The notes beneath the pieces were generated by a model, which had not been told where the DNA came from, searched no databases, and saw only the letters and a program-made list of their open reading frames with translations. From Rhodosporidiobolus odoratus (lineage: Eukaryota; Basidiomycota; Microbotryomycetes; Sporidiobolales; Sporidiobolaceae): a stretch of 64,000 bases of DNA. Shown here in pieces: positions 45,058 to 56,915 of the stretch (its first letter is position 1; the number at the start of each line of letters is the position of its first letter). The stretch lies in NCBI GenBank assembly GCA_034387635.1, contig JAOANU010000016.1, forward strand, positions 62,001-126,000, read 5' to 3'. Both the position numbers and the translations under genes were made by a program.

Positions 45058-45389
45058 GATTGATGAGGAGTGTGTACGATGACCAACTTGGGGCAAGAGG
45101 CGCTTGGCGGGAAGACGTAGATTAGCAGTCTTCTGAGGGTTATAGCGCGGTGCTATGACTCCAGGCAGTGTTCGACCAAAGTAATTGGAGGACAACCTCT
45201 TCTCACCACCTCGGATAGAGGCGACTTCCACATCCTCTCTCCACCTACCAAGCAGGCATCTCATATAGCTAACGATCAACACCGAGCGGGCCGGACCTGA
45301 TCAGAAAGCAGAGAAAAGAGAACCAATCCAAGTGTCTTTTCTCCCATCGTCTTCGTCTGCCTCAGACAAGTCAAGCCACTCGACTGTCT
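45058..45389. promoter_or_regulatory. Promoter of the prefoldin gene
   Basis: 332 bp between the prefoldin start and the 3' end of the next leftward gene. No other feature was seen. Confidence 0.45.
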
Positions 45390-48300
45390 CTACATCCTCC
45401 TCGCCGCCTCATCGCTCAAGTAAACACTGATAGCCAACACATCATCCCCGCCCGCCTTGTCCAACGCATGCCTAAGGTCCTCCCTAATCGCTTGGGGCAA
45501 AATATCCCCCAGACGGTTCAACCTCTCCTCCGTCTCCGGGTCCGCGACTGCCTCGCCCCCAATTCTAGCGGGTGAGAACAACCGAGCTTTACTGGTGGTA
45601 GGAGGGGTCGAACCGTACGAGAAACTCGCTCGAGTGGCTTGACGATCGAGGATGGGAGAAGTAGAGGGCGAAGAGAGTCTCGAATCGAAGCTTGCTCGGT
45701 GGGGTGTGGGCGAAGTGCTCGAGCCAACCGATTGTCCTGGCATTCGAGGACCTGTCAAGCCCCCTCCTCCCCCTCCTCCGGCCGTCAGCCGCGCACCTGT
45801 CGCGGAAGAGACGGTTGAAGGCGGTGTAATCGAGGACGAAGGATTGAGCTGAAGTGGAATGGAGGCAGCAATTTGCGCGCGGTGAAGAGTAGAAGGGCTC
45901 GAATGGGATCCGATGCCGATGCTGGAGAGAGTCGAAGACGACGCCGAAGAAGGGTGGAAGTGTGACGACGAGGATGAGGGAGGATCTCGTTTGCTTGACC
46001 TCCTGCCCAGGGAGCGGCTCCCGAAGCCAAAGATGGAGGTTTTGCTGCCGCTTCCACCGCTGCCGCTGGCCGGCACCGACGAGCTCGGGTATTTGTTGCC
46101 TATCACGCCGGGGTAAGGTGCATTCGACGGAGAGAGATCTTTCGGACCAAACGTCGAGGAGCCGCCAATCTCGCGAGCCTTGTACGCATGACCATCGTGT
46201 CGAGGAGCGAACGTTGCAGTCGAGGCATCTTGGCGGGCGGCGCGGGAAAGCTTCCTAAGCGTTGCAGGGGACGTCGGAGCAGAAGCTGCAGAGGCAAGCA
46301 ACGACAGTCAGTGTTGTCAAGGGAAGCGGTAGGACGGAGGGAGCCTGAACATACCTCGACCCGTCGCACTCCTCAAATCCCTTACCGCCCCGATCCATTC
46401 TTTCAACCTACTCCCCTCAGCCCTCAACTCGTTAATCTTGGTCGCATAGATCCTCGCCCGATCTCTCGGCGACCTCGCGGCCTTCAGCTCACCTATGCAC
46501 TGTACTGCCATAGGCAATGGTCTGCGGCGGTGTAACGGTGGAGGTACGGCGGCAAAGGAGGAGTACGTATCGGACCGGTGGAAACCGAGGGGACGAGTTG
46601 CGGACGTGGGAGAACCCGTGGAGCTGTGAGAGTGGATATGGTGGGTATACGCGCGAGAGAGGGTGGGGGAAGTAGACACAATGGAGGTCTGGGAAGGCCG
46701 CTTTGTTGGCTGCGGAAAGGCGTTCGAATGAGGAGGACGAGCTGTCGACGATGAGCGCTGTAGACGGTGAGACGGGTGTGGAGGTTGCGCAGAAGGGGAA
46801 GAAGGGACCGAAGGAAGCTTTGATGATTCTTCGTGAACGGGAGAGACGATCACGCTAGGCGAGACCGAAGGCAGAGGAGTCGAGGCGTGAGGAGGAGCAG
46901 GCGTAGGAGCGGTGATGACGAGTGTATCGTCCTCCCCTGGCTCATGATCGTCGTCACTGAAACCATCCTCCTCTACCTGCGGCGCCTGCAACCCTTGATG
47001 AGGCGTATTCGAGGCACCCGCTACCGCTTCTGCCTTCGCCCTCTTCAAATCCGCAATGAATGCCGCAGCCCGGGCTTTCGCATCACCCTTCGTCTGTGAC
47101 GACGGCGTGATACTCCTCTCCCTACCACCGGCGGGCACCTCCTCCCTCGAACTGCCAGCAGTCGATGAAGGGGAGGGAACCTCGACCACAGGAGACGGGA
47201 CAGCAAGCCCGTTTGCCGTAGCCGCTGCATCGATCGGTCCCGACGCGTGAGACAGCGTAGACCGAGCGTCGTGAAAATCCTCGGCAGTCCCATCCGCGGT
47301 GGAGGCGCTCACTCCGCTGCCCGTTCTCAGGTGACCTGGCAGAGGAAGAGAAAGGGCGGGTGAGCCAGCGGGAGAAATGTCGATGGAAGAAGGTTCACGG
47401 AAGTGCGACGACGCTGGGAGAGGAGAGGGTGGGAGGGTGGGGGGTTGGGGAGAGATGGGAGGTGAAGAGGCGTAGGAAGCGAAGAAGGAGTCTCGAAGAT
47501 AGCCACCGCCGGCGCCGCTTTCCTGGCGGAATGTCGAGCCAGCGATGGAGACGGGCGTGAAGAGCCTGTACATGAATGTAGGATCAGCTCTGGCGCACCC
47601 CAGCAGGTGATTCATAGCCAAGAAACGCACCCATCCTCCTTCTCCTCCTGGCCTCCCTTCTTCCCCTCCCCGTCTTCCCTCTTGTCTTTCCCTGTCTCCT
47701 CCGCCCTCGTCCCGTTCTCCGCAAGCACGTTAAGCTCAACACTCGAATCCCTCCCATGCCCACTCAACAACGCACTCGTTCTCCTCCTACTCTTCTCTGG
47801 TATATTCGGCGGCGGAGACCGATGCTTGATACTACCCGCTACACTTCGTACTCCTAGCTCCGACGCTGAACCAGGACCCGTCGCCGCCGCTCTTGGTCGA
47901 GTACGAGGGGGTGAGGGTGGGTTTGAAGGAGGAGTAGGAGGTGCGGCTAGCGCTTGATGGGGGGAAGGCGGCGCGGTTGCGCGCGATGGTGCTACTGGCG
48001 CGTTAGGTGCGGGTTCGGGAACAGAGACGGAAGCGGCAGACATGAGAGATACATTGCTCTGCATTCTTCGTGGTGGACGCGGAGGTTGTGGACCTGGAGA
48101 GCGGTTCGAGGAACGTGAAGGAGGGCGAGATCCGCTGGCTTCGCCGAGACCGCCGTAGTACGTGGGAGTGGTCGGCGAGAGGTGCGCGATAGTGCTTGCG
48201 GAGGAACAAAGCTGAGAAGGAATGGCTGTGATAGCAGAGGTAGGTGACGAGGAGGAAGATGCGATAGTCGGAACCGGGTTGGTGAGGGCAAGGACGGGAC

Positions 48301-49669
48301 GAGAAAGATACGAGTTGATAGGAGAAGAGAAAGCGTCGCCGCGTTCGGACGGGGGAGGTGGAGACTGAGACGGCCGTTCGGGCTGATCTTCGTCCGTTTT
48401 CGGCGGTAAAGGCGGTAGAGGCGGGCTCTGGACGCCTACCTCTCTATGAGCAGACTCTTCTGCAATAGGGCCAACGAAGATTGCTGGCGAAGCCGGAACC
48501 GGGCTCGTCGGAAGACTCCCTCCATCACTGTGTGCGTATGCGGCGAGCACGTCGAACTCGCTCTCGGGGCGAGACTTCCTCACACCCGCTGCTGCCTGAG
48601 CGAGTGAGGGGAGACGCGGCTGAGCCATGATCTCGGCCAGCAAAGGCGAACGGGGTGGGGAGGAACCGGAGGGAAGGTGCGAGGTAGCCCATTCGTCTCC
48701 TGGCTCGGAGGAGACGGACGAACTAGAGTAAGCCGAAGAAGGAGAGGAGGAGCGCGAGGCTTGTTCGTAGGCGGGGCCGAGCGACGATGACGAGGAGGCG
48801 GTGAAAGAAGCGTGATGAGCGAGATTGGCGAAGGAGGACGAGCGGGTGGGCACGTGGATTTCGTTGGGGTTCGTACGGACACCGGCGGGCAGGAGGGTTG
48901 GAGGCGTGTGCAGAGGTTTCGAAGCGGAGGTGAGAGAGCTCGTTCGAGACCTGGCGCGCGAAGTGCTGCCTCCCACTGCGCCTATCTGCGTCGTTTCCTC
49001 CTTTTCCTCCACGACTTGGTCTCGTCTCGGCGTGCTTGCCGAGGCCGCTTCCGCCACTTCTCGCCTCAAGCTCGTGGTGCTTCCTTTTCGGGCCGCAACC
49101 TGTGGTCCGTACCCGAGCCCGGCATCCTCGCTCCGCCTTCTCACCGGATCACCGCGAGCCGCTGCGCCTGGTACAGACTCTTGCTCCCTACCTTCTGGTG
49201 TACCGGCCCTGTAGCCACCGTCTCTACTATCCCTTCTTCGTTGTTGACTCACTCCTGCCAGCATGGAGGAAGAGCGAGAGCGTCTTCTAACCGGGCCAAC
49301 GGCGTCTGAGGAAGAAGAGTGTGCGTCGGTCGATAGACGACGTGTCGAGGTTGGAAGCGGTCGAGAGGGGTCAAAATTGAGTGGTTCGTCGCCCGTTAAG
49401 GGATCCTGCGAGTAGGTTGGTCGTGGCCCCGTTGAGAGGGAAGAAAGGAAGGAGCCTGCGGGACGAGCTAAGGTTAGTGAGCGTGCGAGCTCGTCCGGAG
49501 CAGCGTCCGTAGTCAAGGAGAGCACACGCCGTCGCGTCTGACAGCTGTATGTCGTCTCTACTCGTGGGATCTCTCCATCCGCTGCCTCCCCGTTTTGAAG
49601 CTCCTGTGCGGCCCCGTCAAACCCGTCGACTTGGCTGAAGGTCGAGGGAAAGCGCACCTTGAGAGCCAC
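45390..49669 (-). CDS. Very large disordered protein with UBA/CUE-like C-terminus; function unknown
   Basis: Three long exons on one strand give about 1,400 residues, mostly Ser/Pro/Thr-rich and probably disordered. Ordered islands are few: VALKVRFPSTFS and CQTRRRVLSLTTDAAPDELA near the N-terminus; VQCIGELKAARSPRDRARIY followed by INELRAEGSRLKEWIGAVRD (charged helices, perhaps a short coiled coil); and the C-terminal EERLNRLGDILPQAIREDL, HALDKAGGDDVLAISVYLSD. The last block has the length and hydrophobic pattern of a three-helix UBA/CUE-like fold. Many SP and RxxS-like sites hint at kinase regulation. The listed right end is where the open frame begins with GTG; no ATG in this frame is visible, and an ATG at about 49720 (MTSQAGPRNGREAY) is in another frame, so a short 5' intron is likely. 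I recognise no family name. Confidence 0.65.
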
Positions 49670-49940
49670 TCGAGTCTCGTCTATACGCCTCTCGTCCGTT
49701 GCGCGGCCCCGCTTGCGATGTCATCCTTGTCGACAGCGATTGACGACGAAGCGGGGGATGTCAATGGCAGCGTCAAAGTCGCTTGCTCCGGTTGCAAAGT
49801 GAAGATATAGTGCTGCAGGGGTCGTGTACGTCCCTACGAGCAGCAGCCGGTGCACTCTGAGAGACGGACCGCAGCGTGAGAAGATGCGGAGGTCCGGCGT
49901 CAAGTTCAGACGACCAAGGGTTGGCAACATCGTTCTCTCG

Positions 49941-50902
49941 ATGACAGCTAGTTTGACAAGCGGAACAGCGGTCCAAGCGGCTAAGAAACGGCTGCGGAAA
50001 CAAGTTACCGCCCGGCTCCAGCAACTGTCGCCGGAGGAGGTCACTTCGGATTGTTCGTCGTCTCACTTTCGCTTTCCCACTCTCGTCGCAGCTGACACAA
50101 TTCATAACGCAGCCAACGCTATCATACAGCGCCTCATATCCTCTCCGTACTACGCTCACGCGGCCGCAATAAGCTGTTACCTCTCCACGCCCGTCGGCGA
50201 AGTTCAAACCGACGGCTTGATCCGACACGCTCTGAGCGAGGGCAAGCGTATCTATGTACCCTATTGCCCAGTGGAGAGTAAGACGGAGATGCGGATGCTA
50301 CGGCTGAGAGATGTGAGGCATTGGGAAGGGCTGAAGGAAAATCGGTGGGGAATCAAAGAGGTTGATCCGAGCGAGGTGAGCTGGTTTCCTGCTTCTCTTA
50401 TTAGGAGCATTGTCCTGAATCTCTCGAACTTGCAGGTTGATAGCCTTGAGAGTGGTTCGTCTCACCGTTCTTTCGCAGCTCATCCCCGTGATATTCCTCG
50501 GCACCGTTCTGTCTCTTTCCCTAATCCACTTGCCTTCCAGCCGACGACCCCGCCGTCTCCTCCGGCCTCGACCTCATTCTCGTCCCCGGTCTCGCCTTCG
50601 ACCCACTCCGTCGACGACTAGGCCACGGCCGAGGATACTATGACCGATATATCACCGCCTGCCTCGACTACCCAAAACGGTTTGACAAGCCGGCGCCGAG
50701 AACAAGTACGTCTTCTCACTGTGCAGCTTGCAGTTGAACTCTATATAGAAGGGAATAAGCTAATCCGCCGAAACGCACACGCGCAGTCGCTCTCGCACTT
50801 CGCGCCCAAATAGTTCGGGAAGAAGACGGCGAACATATCCCTACAAATGAGTGGGACCGACTACCAGAGATCCTTCTTACACCGGATGGAGGAATAAACT
50901 GA
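49941..50902 (+). CDS. FAU1: 5-formyltetrahydrofolate cyclo-ligase
   Basis: This enzyme converts 5-formyl-THF to 5,10-methenyl-THF with ATP, salvaging folinic acid in one-carbon metabolism. The ATG at 49941 gives MTASLTSGTAVQAAKKRLRK with the conserved N-terminal KxxLRKQV pattern, then LQQLSPEEV. A very short intron (about 39 nt, donor GTTCGT near 50055) restores SDTIHNAANAIIQRL in frame. Family blocks continue: SPYYAHAAAISCYLSTPVGE, ALSEGKRIYVPYCP, MRMLRLRD, then after two more introns GLDLILVPGLAFDPLRRRLG and GHGRGYYDRYI (nucleotide-binding GxGxGYYDR). The C-terminus LPEILLTPDGGIN ends with TGA at 50900-50902. About 230 residues, typical. An upstream in-frame ATG near 49884 adds a basic stretch (MRRSGVKFRRPRVG) that could be a mitochondrial signal in an alternative form. 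Confidence 0.9.
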
Positions 50903-51201
50903 TTGGACATCTTGACGACGGCGAAATTGAATGAACGGAGGAGGCATAATATGACAAGGCCGTCGCTTCGGGCTTCGTTCGCCTCTTATGCATGACCATT
51001 CGCTTACGCCAGCCACGCGTGTGCGGTCAAGTGCAGGTGGCTGCTGGTGCTCTTACGGCCTTATCGCGGATCGCCCGACAAGCCCTCGCCTACTTTCGCA
51101 GCTTTCCCTCGAGTGACCTTACGCTGGAAGCACTGCTCGTCTCCGGAATTACCGCTGACTCGTGCCAGAATGTCTAGTTCCGAATCTTGCCTTGCGATCT
51201 C

Positions 51202-52230
51202 CTACTCTTCTACCCTAAACTCCACACCGATCCTACTCGTCTTCGCAAAGGATGCCGATGTCTTCTCAGGAATAGGCCTCCGTAACGGCGCAGAAAAGGC
51301 GGACCACTCGTGGCTCCTCTCTGGCGGTAATCGGGGGCACATGAAGAACGCGGCTGATCGTCGACTGGTAGAGTCTCTCGCGAGACTGAGGCGCCATCTG
51401 CTCGGTGCTGCAGCCTCCGAGTCGTCGACAGCAATCGCGTTGATCCAACGGTCTTCGAAGAGGGCTCTCCGCGCTGAGTGGAGTACAGTACATTAGTCTA
51501 GCGTGACTCTACGAAGTGTCAGGGAGCAGACCAGAACTCACCGACTCCCGACGCGGTGCCGCTTGTCGCCTTGACCGAACCCGACTTCTCGGATGACTCT
51601 GTCTCCGCGCGCGTCAGACAGATGACGTCCAATGGCTCTTCCAATACAGGTAAGCCTCCAAGCCGTCCACTGCGTAAACCTTTGTAGCTTGATCTTTTTC
51701 CGGACGCAGTGAGGCGGATGTGGAAGTATTGGGTCCAGTCACGAGGTGCTGCGGGAGCATCAACCATCAGTGCTACATTCAAGGTAACTAGAGGCAGTGC
51801 TATACAGAGCAAACATCAGAACAGATATGAGAAAGGAATCTCACCTGCGCGGGCTGGTTTTTGAGTCATGATCTGCAGTGGCTTCGGGACAAACTCGACC
51901 TTCCAGTTCAAGTACGGTCGGCATATTTGTTCTCTGTGTAGAGTTTGAAGGAAAGCTTCGATGCGAGCGTAGCACAGGTTGACGATGCGCTCGATGTCGC
52001 TTCTGCTTTTCAACTGCCTCATGGTAGTCTTGCCGACAGGGAGGTCGGTCACTGCGTTAGGCTTGATTAGCTGAACTGGAGCGACGAATCCCTGCGGAAG
52101 CGAGCTTACTGCAGTTTACGGCCTTCGGATCGTGTTGCAGGCGGAAAGCGTAAGAACCCTGAGGCGACGGTTCCTCCGCTTCACGTAGCTCGTCGTCAGA
52201 TAGGTTGCCGGTGTGGACGGGTGTCGCCAT
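51202..52230 (-). CDS. Unrecognised protein, five or so exons
   Basis: I do not recognise this protein. Exons join cleanly from the ATG at 52230: MATPVHTGNLSDDELREAEE, an intron donor GTAAGC after the codons for AVNC, then MTDLPVGKTTMRQLKSRSDI, RIVNLCYARIEAFLQTLHRE and WKVEFVPKPLQIMTQKP. After the next intron come LPLVTLNVALMVDAPAAPRD and WTQYFHIRLTASGKR. The last intron has a GTGAGT donor, a CTAAT branch-like element and a CAG acceptor just before RRALFEDRWINAIAVDDSE. The protein ends RIGVEFRVEE with TAG at 51202-51204. About 260 residues, mixed alpha/beta, no signal peptide or membrane helix. The final exon is shorter than 60 codons from its first Met. Clean splice phases at three junctions argue for a real gene. 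Confidence 0.6.
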
Positions 52231-52987
52231 GGCTGATGCTCTGAGCACACAAGGTGCGTAGGAAACCCATCAGAACAGATTTGTAGACCGAAAAAAAGTG
52301 GGAAGCGTCCGAGCCATCCGCGGACCATCCGTTCAGGAGAAGCCAGCCCGAAACGGTCGGGGTAGGCCCCCTGAGACTCCCTATTACTGTACCGGTATCC
52401 TGTCGGGGTCCGGCATGGCGGTGCTAAGAACAGCCCCCTGCCTGCGCGGCTGAACGAACGGGAGGCCGGCGCTTCGAGCACGGCCGAAACTGCACGGCGG
52501 TTTTTCTTCTCTCTGACCTTCTCAGTTCAGTTCAGTCAGTCAGAAAGCGAATGCAGGCCTTGCTGTTTGAACCCAGGGGTAGATGAGCTACTCGTCACCA
52601 TCAAACATGTAAGAGAACAGGGAGTCCACCTGTGGCGATCCCAGACATACCTATGCCGCCAATATGCCCAGCCATCTAGGCATTCTGCCACATCCTCTGC
52701 TGTGGCCCTCGCTCATGTAGTCCGTTTGCTGTGGCGCCTTGCCTCGGCACAGGAGCAGCTCTTGAGAACCTCCACTTTAATGGTGGAGGAACACTGAGAT
52801 AAGCCTTTCGCAAGTCGGCACGTTCTCTGTTCACACCTCATCCTCGTCGGCCTCCTTGACCTCGACTGCATAAGCAGCACTGTGGTGGGTATAGCCAAGG
52901 AAGACGCGGCACTTAATGAAGAGAGTACCTGAAGAAGTCACTGAGATTTGCAACTGGTGAGGAGGAGCAATGAAGACTACAAACAAC
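52231..52987. other. Spacer with no supported gene
   Basis: 757 bp between two leftward genes. It holds the upstream region of the 51202-52230 gene and the 3' flank of the F-box gene. A short CAGTT-type direct repeat occurs at 52521-52542. The 76-codon plus-strand ORF at 52567 has no support. Confidence 0.45.
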
Positions 52988-53963
52988 CTACAACACAAGC
53001 GCCCATTCCTCCAGGTCAGGCTCCTTGCCCATGCAAGCGTCGCCACGCGTCACAGTCACTCCACGCTCTTCGTACCACCCTGACAGTTTCTCCCAGCCCG
53101 GTCTGCTAAGGTAAGCGTAGATCGTCAGGCTCTGCAGGGTAACTTCGAAGGATTGGTAGGCTTGGCATATGCTGTTGATGTGCCGAGTGGCGCACATGCA
53201 GACAAAGGCGTGTCTGAGGTGGAGTCGAGGTGCTTGCTCAAAGTAACAAAGAGGTGAACGAGGTGAAACGCGGGACCAGGCTAGAGTGTGTAGGCAAGGA
53301 AAGGAAGTTAGCCAGCTATTCGGAGCGCGGCCAGGGTTCGTTCGGATGATTACGTTGTGGAGGAGCAGGGTCGTCAGATGCGGGAGCCTGGGGGAAACAG
53401 TGTGCACAATGATGTCGGAAAGGAAAAGGCTGGTGAGAGTGGCGGGCGCCCAATCGAATGATGGACAGCGTCTTCTGGCAATACTCGAAAGAGAGCCTTT
53501 CAGGTACAGGTAATGGAGGTCTGCTGAGAGCCCGATCAGCGCAATGGGTTACTGCAAATGGAAAAGGCTTACTTGACAAGTCTGCTGCCCCGGATAGTGC
53601 TGACGATGGACCGGTGAACCGATTGATCCAAAGCTTCGCGAGACCAATCACCACTTCGCCAAGACGAGACAGAGCCGCGCGCGCCACTCCGGCGGGCGCA
53701 CCATCGCAAATCAATTCGAGTCCTTTCAACCCAACTCGGCGGCTTTCTTGCTGCCATTCCAGCCCCTTCCTCCCTTTCGACGCCTGCTTGCCCACATTGA
53801 GCGAAGGGAAGAGTTCCGTCTGCGCGAAGCCGGTCCAGTCGCGGTGCACCAGGGAAAGAGCTCGGCAGAGTTCCCTTCTCTCGGCGATGTTTTTCTGAGT
53901 TGTAGGAGGAAAGGCAAGCTCGAGGATGTAGAGTCGGAGCTCGATCGGAACGGTGGGCATCAT
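52988..53963 (-). CDS. F-box / LRR-like protein
   Basis: About 290 residues in at least two exons. The start MMPTVPIELRLYILELAF (ATG at 53963; a second Met follows directly) has the LPxELxxxIL pattern of an F-box, followed by RELCRALSLVHRDWTGFAQTEL, the conserved SLVxRxW segment. The intron lies around 53505-53572. The rest has leucine-spaced segments of roughly 25-30 residues (LPHLTTLLLHNVIIR, FPCLHTLAWSRVSP, FEVTLQSLTIYAYLS), like degenerate leucine-rich repeats. Such proteins are usually substrate receptors of SCF ubiquitin ligases through Skp1, and many divergent copies occur in red yeasts and mushrooms. Target unknown. The C-terminus is DLEEWALVL. Confidence 0.7.
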
Positions 53964-54885
53964 TTTCAGGGAGACAAGAGACCTGTTAGAGGAGTCAGCT
54001 GATTGTTGAAGAAAAAGCAAGAAAGGAAAGAAAGACGAGCAGGCGCACCTGATGAACCCAAATGATCCGAATGTTCCGTGTCCGTACGAGTAGGTTGCGA
54101 GAGACCCAGCGAGTGGGCTGTGCGACAAGTAGCGCCAGCAAATCCACATGCAACTTGATGATAGACCGCCATCAAAGTAACCATTTCAGTTTTCGGCGAT
54201 CGCCGTGAATATCGACAGTGAATGCAAGCGAGGTTTTGAATTACCACCCCCCCCCATACAGCAGCCCACATACGGCCTCACATACGACGACGACGACGAA
54301 GACGGACAGACGAATGAGACGGAGACAACGCAAAAAAGGAAGGGGGGGACGAACGACGAACGACCAGTTTCCCGCAACGGAGCCGAACAACCGACCGATG
54401 AAGGGAGGGGGTACGTAGAGGTCCGGTAAAGACGACGGCGACGACGACCACAAAGAGAACGATGCACGAACGACGGCAAGAAAGGAGGAAAGGGAACAAG
54501 AGAGGAGAAAGAGAGAGAGATGCTGCAAAGAGGGGAGAAGACGGGAACAAGTCGAGAGGGGGACGTAGTAGAAATCTGTGATATATTGAGGTGGTTGTGG
54601 GAACAAACAGCACGGACGGGTAGCGAGGGGACCAAGTACACAAAATGGAAAATCATACGTGCGGGCAAAAAAGAAAGGAAAAGGGGAAGATACGGGTGCA
54701 AAGCAACGACGGCGACGGCGACGGAAATCGAAAAATGCGATGGAATACGTCTGAACAGAAGGAGGCGGAAGTCGGATTAGGCGAGCGGATAGATCGAACA
54801 GGTAGTATGGATAGAGGCGGGATGGAGGAGGGGAAAGGCGAGTCGTATTTTAGTGTTGCCGCGGCGCCATCATGTGCTTGACAGC
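53964..54885. other. Spacer with microsatellite-like tracts
   Basis: 922 bp between the F-box gene start and the 3' end of the cold-shock-domain gene, both leftward. It is purine-rich on the plus strand, with CGACGA/GACGGC triplet-like runs near 54285-54305, 54433-54450 and 54708-54725, and a C-run near 54247. ORFs here are repeat-driven and unsupported. Confidence 0.45.
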
Positions 54886-56915
54886 TTAGAGCACGGCACT
54901 CCCCACCGGACTGCCCGTGTTCCTCCAAGCCCCTCCATCTCCCAAGCTCCCATTCCCGAGCGCCGGAGTGACCCTCCCACCGGCAGGCGTCCCGCTCCTA
55001 CTCCCGATCGGGGCAGGGAGCGTGCCAAACAACGCCGAACTAGGCGTATTGGCCGCGCTACTGGTGCGGACATGGGCGTCCGGGGGGGAAGAGTGCTGAG
55101 ATTGCTGCTGCTGAGACTGCTGCGGGGGTTGTTGCTGCGAGTGAAGCGGGTATTGTTGTTGCTGTTGCTGATGCTGAAGGTGAAGCGGGAGAGCGGGCGG
55201 AGGTGCACCATACGCATACTGCTGTTGCTGCTGCGCGGGGACTTGAGCAGGAGGAGGCGCACTGAAGAGAGGGGCGTGGTTGAAGGAAGGCGGCGAGAAG
55301 GGTGCGAAGCCTCCGAAGGCGGGCATACCGTTCGAGATGGGCGAGCCGGGGAGGACTGAGAAGGTTCCATGACCACCCGGAGGAGAGAACGCAGGGTTCG
55401 GACCGTTGTGTCCCCCAGCGCCATTTCCTGCGAAGGGAGAGCCGAGTCCACCCGGACCATTGGCAGGGTTCGAGGCGGTACGGCCGCTATCCTCCCTTGC
55501 GCCGACTGCTCCTCCAGCAACAGCACCGTGAGGTGCGGTGGAGGCGAACGCAGAACCCATCCTCGTCAACGAAGCATACCTATCCGTCCCTCCAGCTCCT
55601 GCGCCGTTCAACCCACTGAGAGCCATACCAGCGGAAGAAGCCGGGGGAGCGGCGTAAGACTGGTACTGTGGAGCAGCGAACGTCGAGCCTCCTTGCTGTT
55701 GCTGGTGCGATTGCGCTTGCGAAGCGGGAGACGCGCCGGCGGCGGTGGAAGCGGGTCCGCCGCGGGACGAAGGGGGCGGCGGCGCGGCGGAGGAGAGGGG
55801 GATAGGGGCGTACGCGTATTGCGAAGGAGGAAGAGAGGCCGTCGCTGGGACGTAGAGGACATGCGAGGTGTAAGGAGATCCGGCGTAGACGGCTCCGTGT
55901 TGCGAGTAAGGGTCGGCAAGGTAAGGACCGCCAATAGCTGCGGCGGCGAGTCAGAGGAATCCATTAGTTGAGAAAGGGGGAGAGGACGGTAGACATGAGG
56001 GCTAACGCACGAAGGGCCATAGGTGCGAACGGCAAGTAGGCAGGGGGCTTCTGCATGCGAGCTTTCGGGTCACCAACCACGGTGCGCCCACCCGGTCCGG
56101 TCAAGTTTGCCGCCTGGAAACCCTTGGGACCCTGAACGAGCTCGTACTCGACCTCTTCGCCCTGCAGCAATGTGGAAAGCCCGGATAAGTCCACGCAAGA
56201 GCCGAGCGAGTACGAGGAAACGAGACGCACCTCGGCAAGCGAACGGAAACCGCCTTTCCCGGAAATGGCAGAGAAGTGACAGAACACTGCATGGCGCAGA
56301 ACAGATGCGACGACGAAGGAAAGCGTTAGCTCGGGGCGCGACGAGGCTCACGTCGGGACGAGAAACAAGAGGAAAGAAGAAACGCACCTTCCTGACCGCC
56401 CAACGCCGCTGGATCGTTGTCCACCACGAACCCGAAGCCCTTGAGCGAGTCTGTATATCCAGTAGTCATCAGCATTGGCCTCGCCGCGAGACTGCTTGTG
56501 CCGATCGGACCGCGGGAGGAAACCGCAAACGCGTCTTGGAAAAGCAGAACCGGGACTCACTGAAGAACTTGACCACGCCCCTCCTCCTCTGCGGTTCCTG
56601 CAGCTGCACATGAGGCGGAGGACCACTGTGCACTGGCGGCTGCATAATCTGATGAGGAGCGAGTTGCCTCAATCCATCTTCCAGTGACCTCGCTCCCGAC
56701 TGTGCGTATCCTCCTGAGTGGTCGAGCGATGACGAAGCCGAGTGGTGTTGATGGGCGCTGAGGCCATTTTGACTCGAGTGAAGAGCGTACTCTTGCGAGT
56801 GAGGGTGAGAATGTTGTAGGTGGTGGGGAGGTGGGAGATGAGAGTAAGGGGAAGCGAGGGAGAGACGGGAGAAGTCGAGGTCGAGACCGGCTGACGAGGC
56901 GGAGGGAAGTGCCAT
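54886..56915 (-). CDS. Cold-shock-domain RNA-binding protein with long Gln/Pro-rich tail
   Basis: The ATG at 56915 starts MALPSASSAGLDLDFSRLSL, followed by a His/Ser/Gln-rich region. A cold-shock domain follows across three exons: RRRGVVKFF joined to a GFGFVVDND segment (the RNP1-like K-GFGF-V motif), EVFCHFSAISGKGGFRSLAE (RNP2-like VF-H-SAI), and GEEVEYELVQGPKGFQAANL. This fold binds single-stranded RNA or DNA. After it come about 400 residues rich in Pro, Ala, Gly and Gln with several Gln runs (for example around 55100-55245) and many Ser-Pro sites, ending NTGSPVGSAVL. Bacterial cold-shock proteins are only about 70 residues; here the domain is embedded in disordered arms like those of eukaryotic Y-box or Lin28-type proteins. 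No zinc knuckles are seen. A role in mRNA regulation is inferred. Confidence 0.87.

Noticed and set aside
48812..49309. Plus-strand ORFs opposite the large disordered protein
   Set aside because: They have no domains and overlap the long continuous minus-strand frame.
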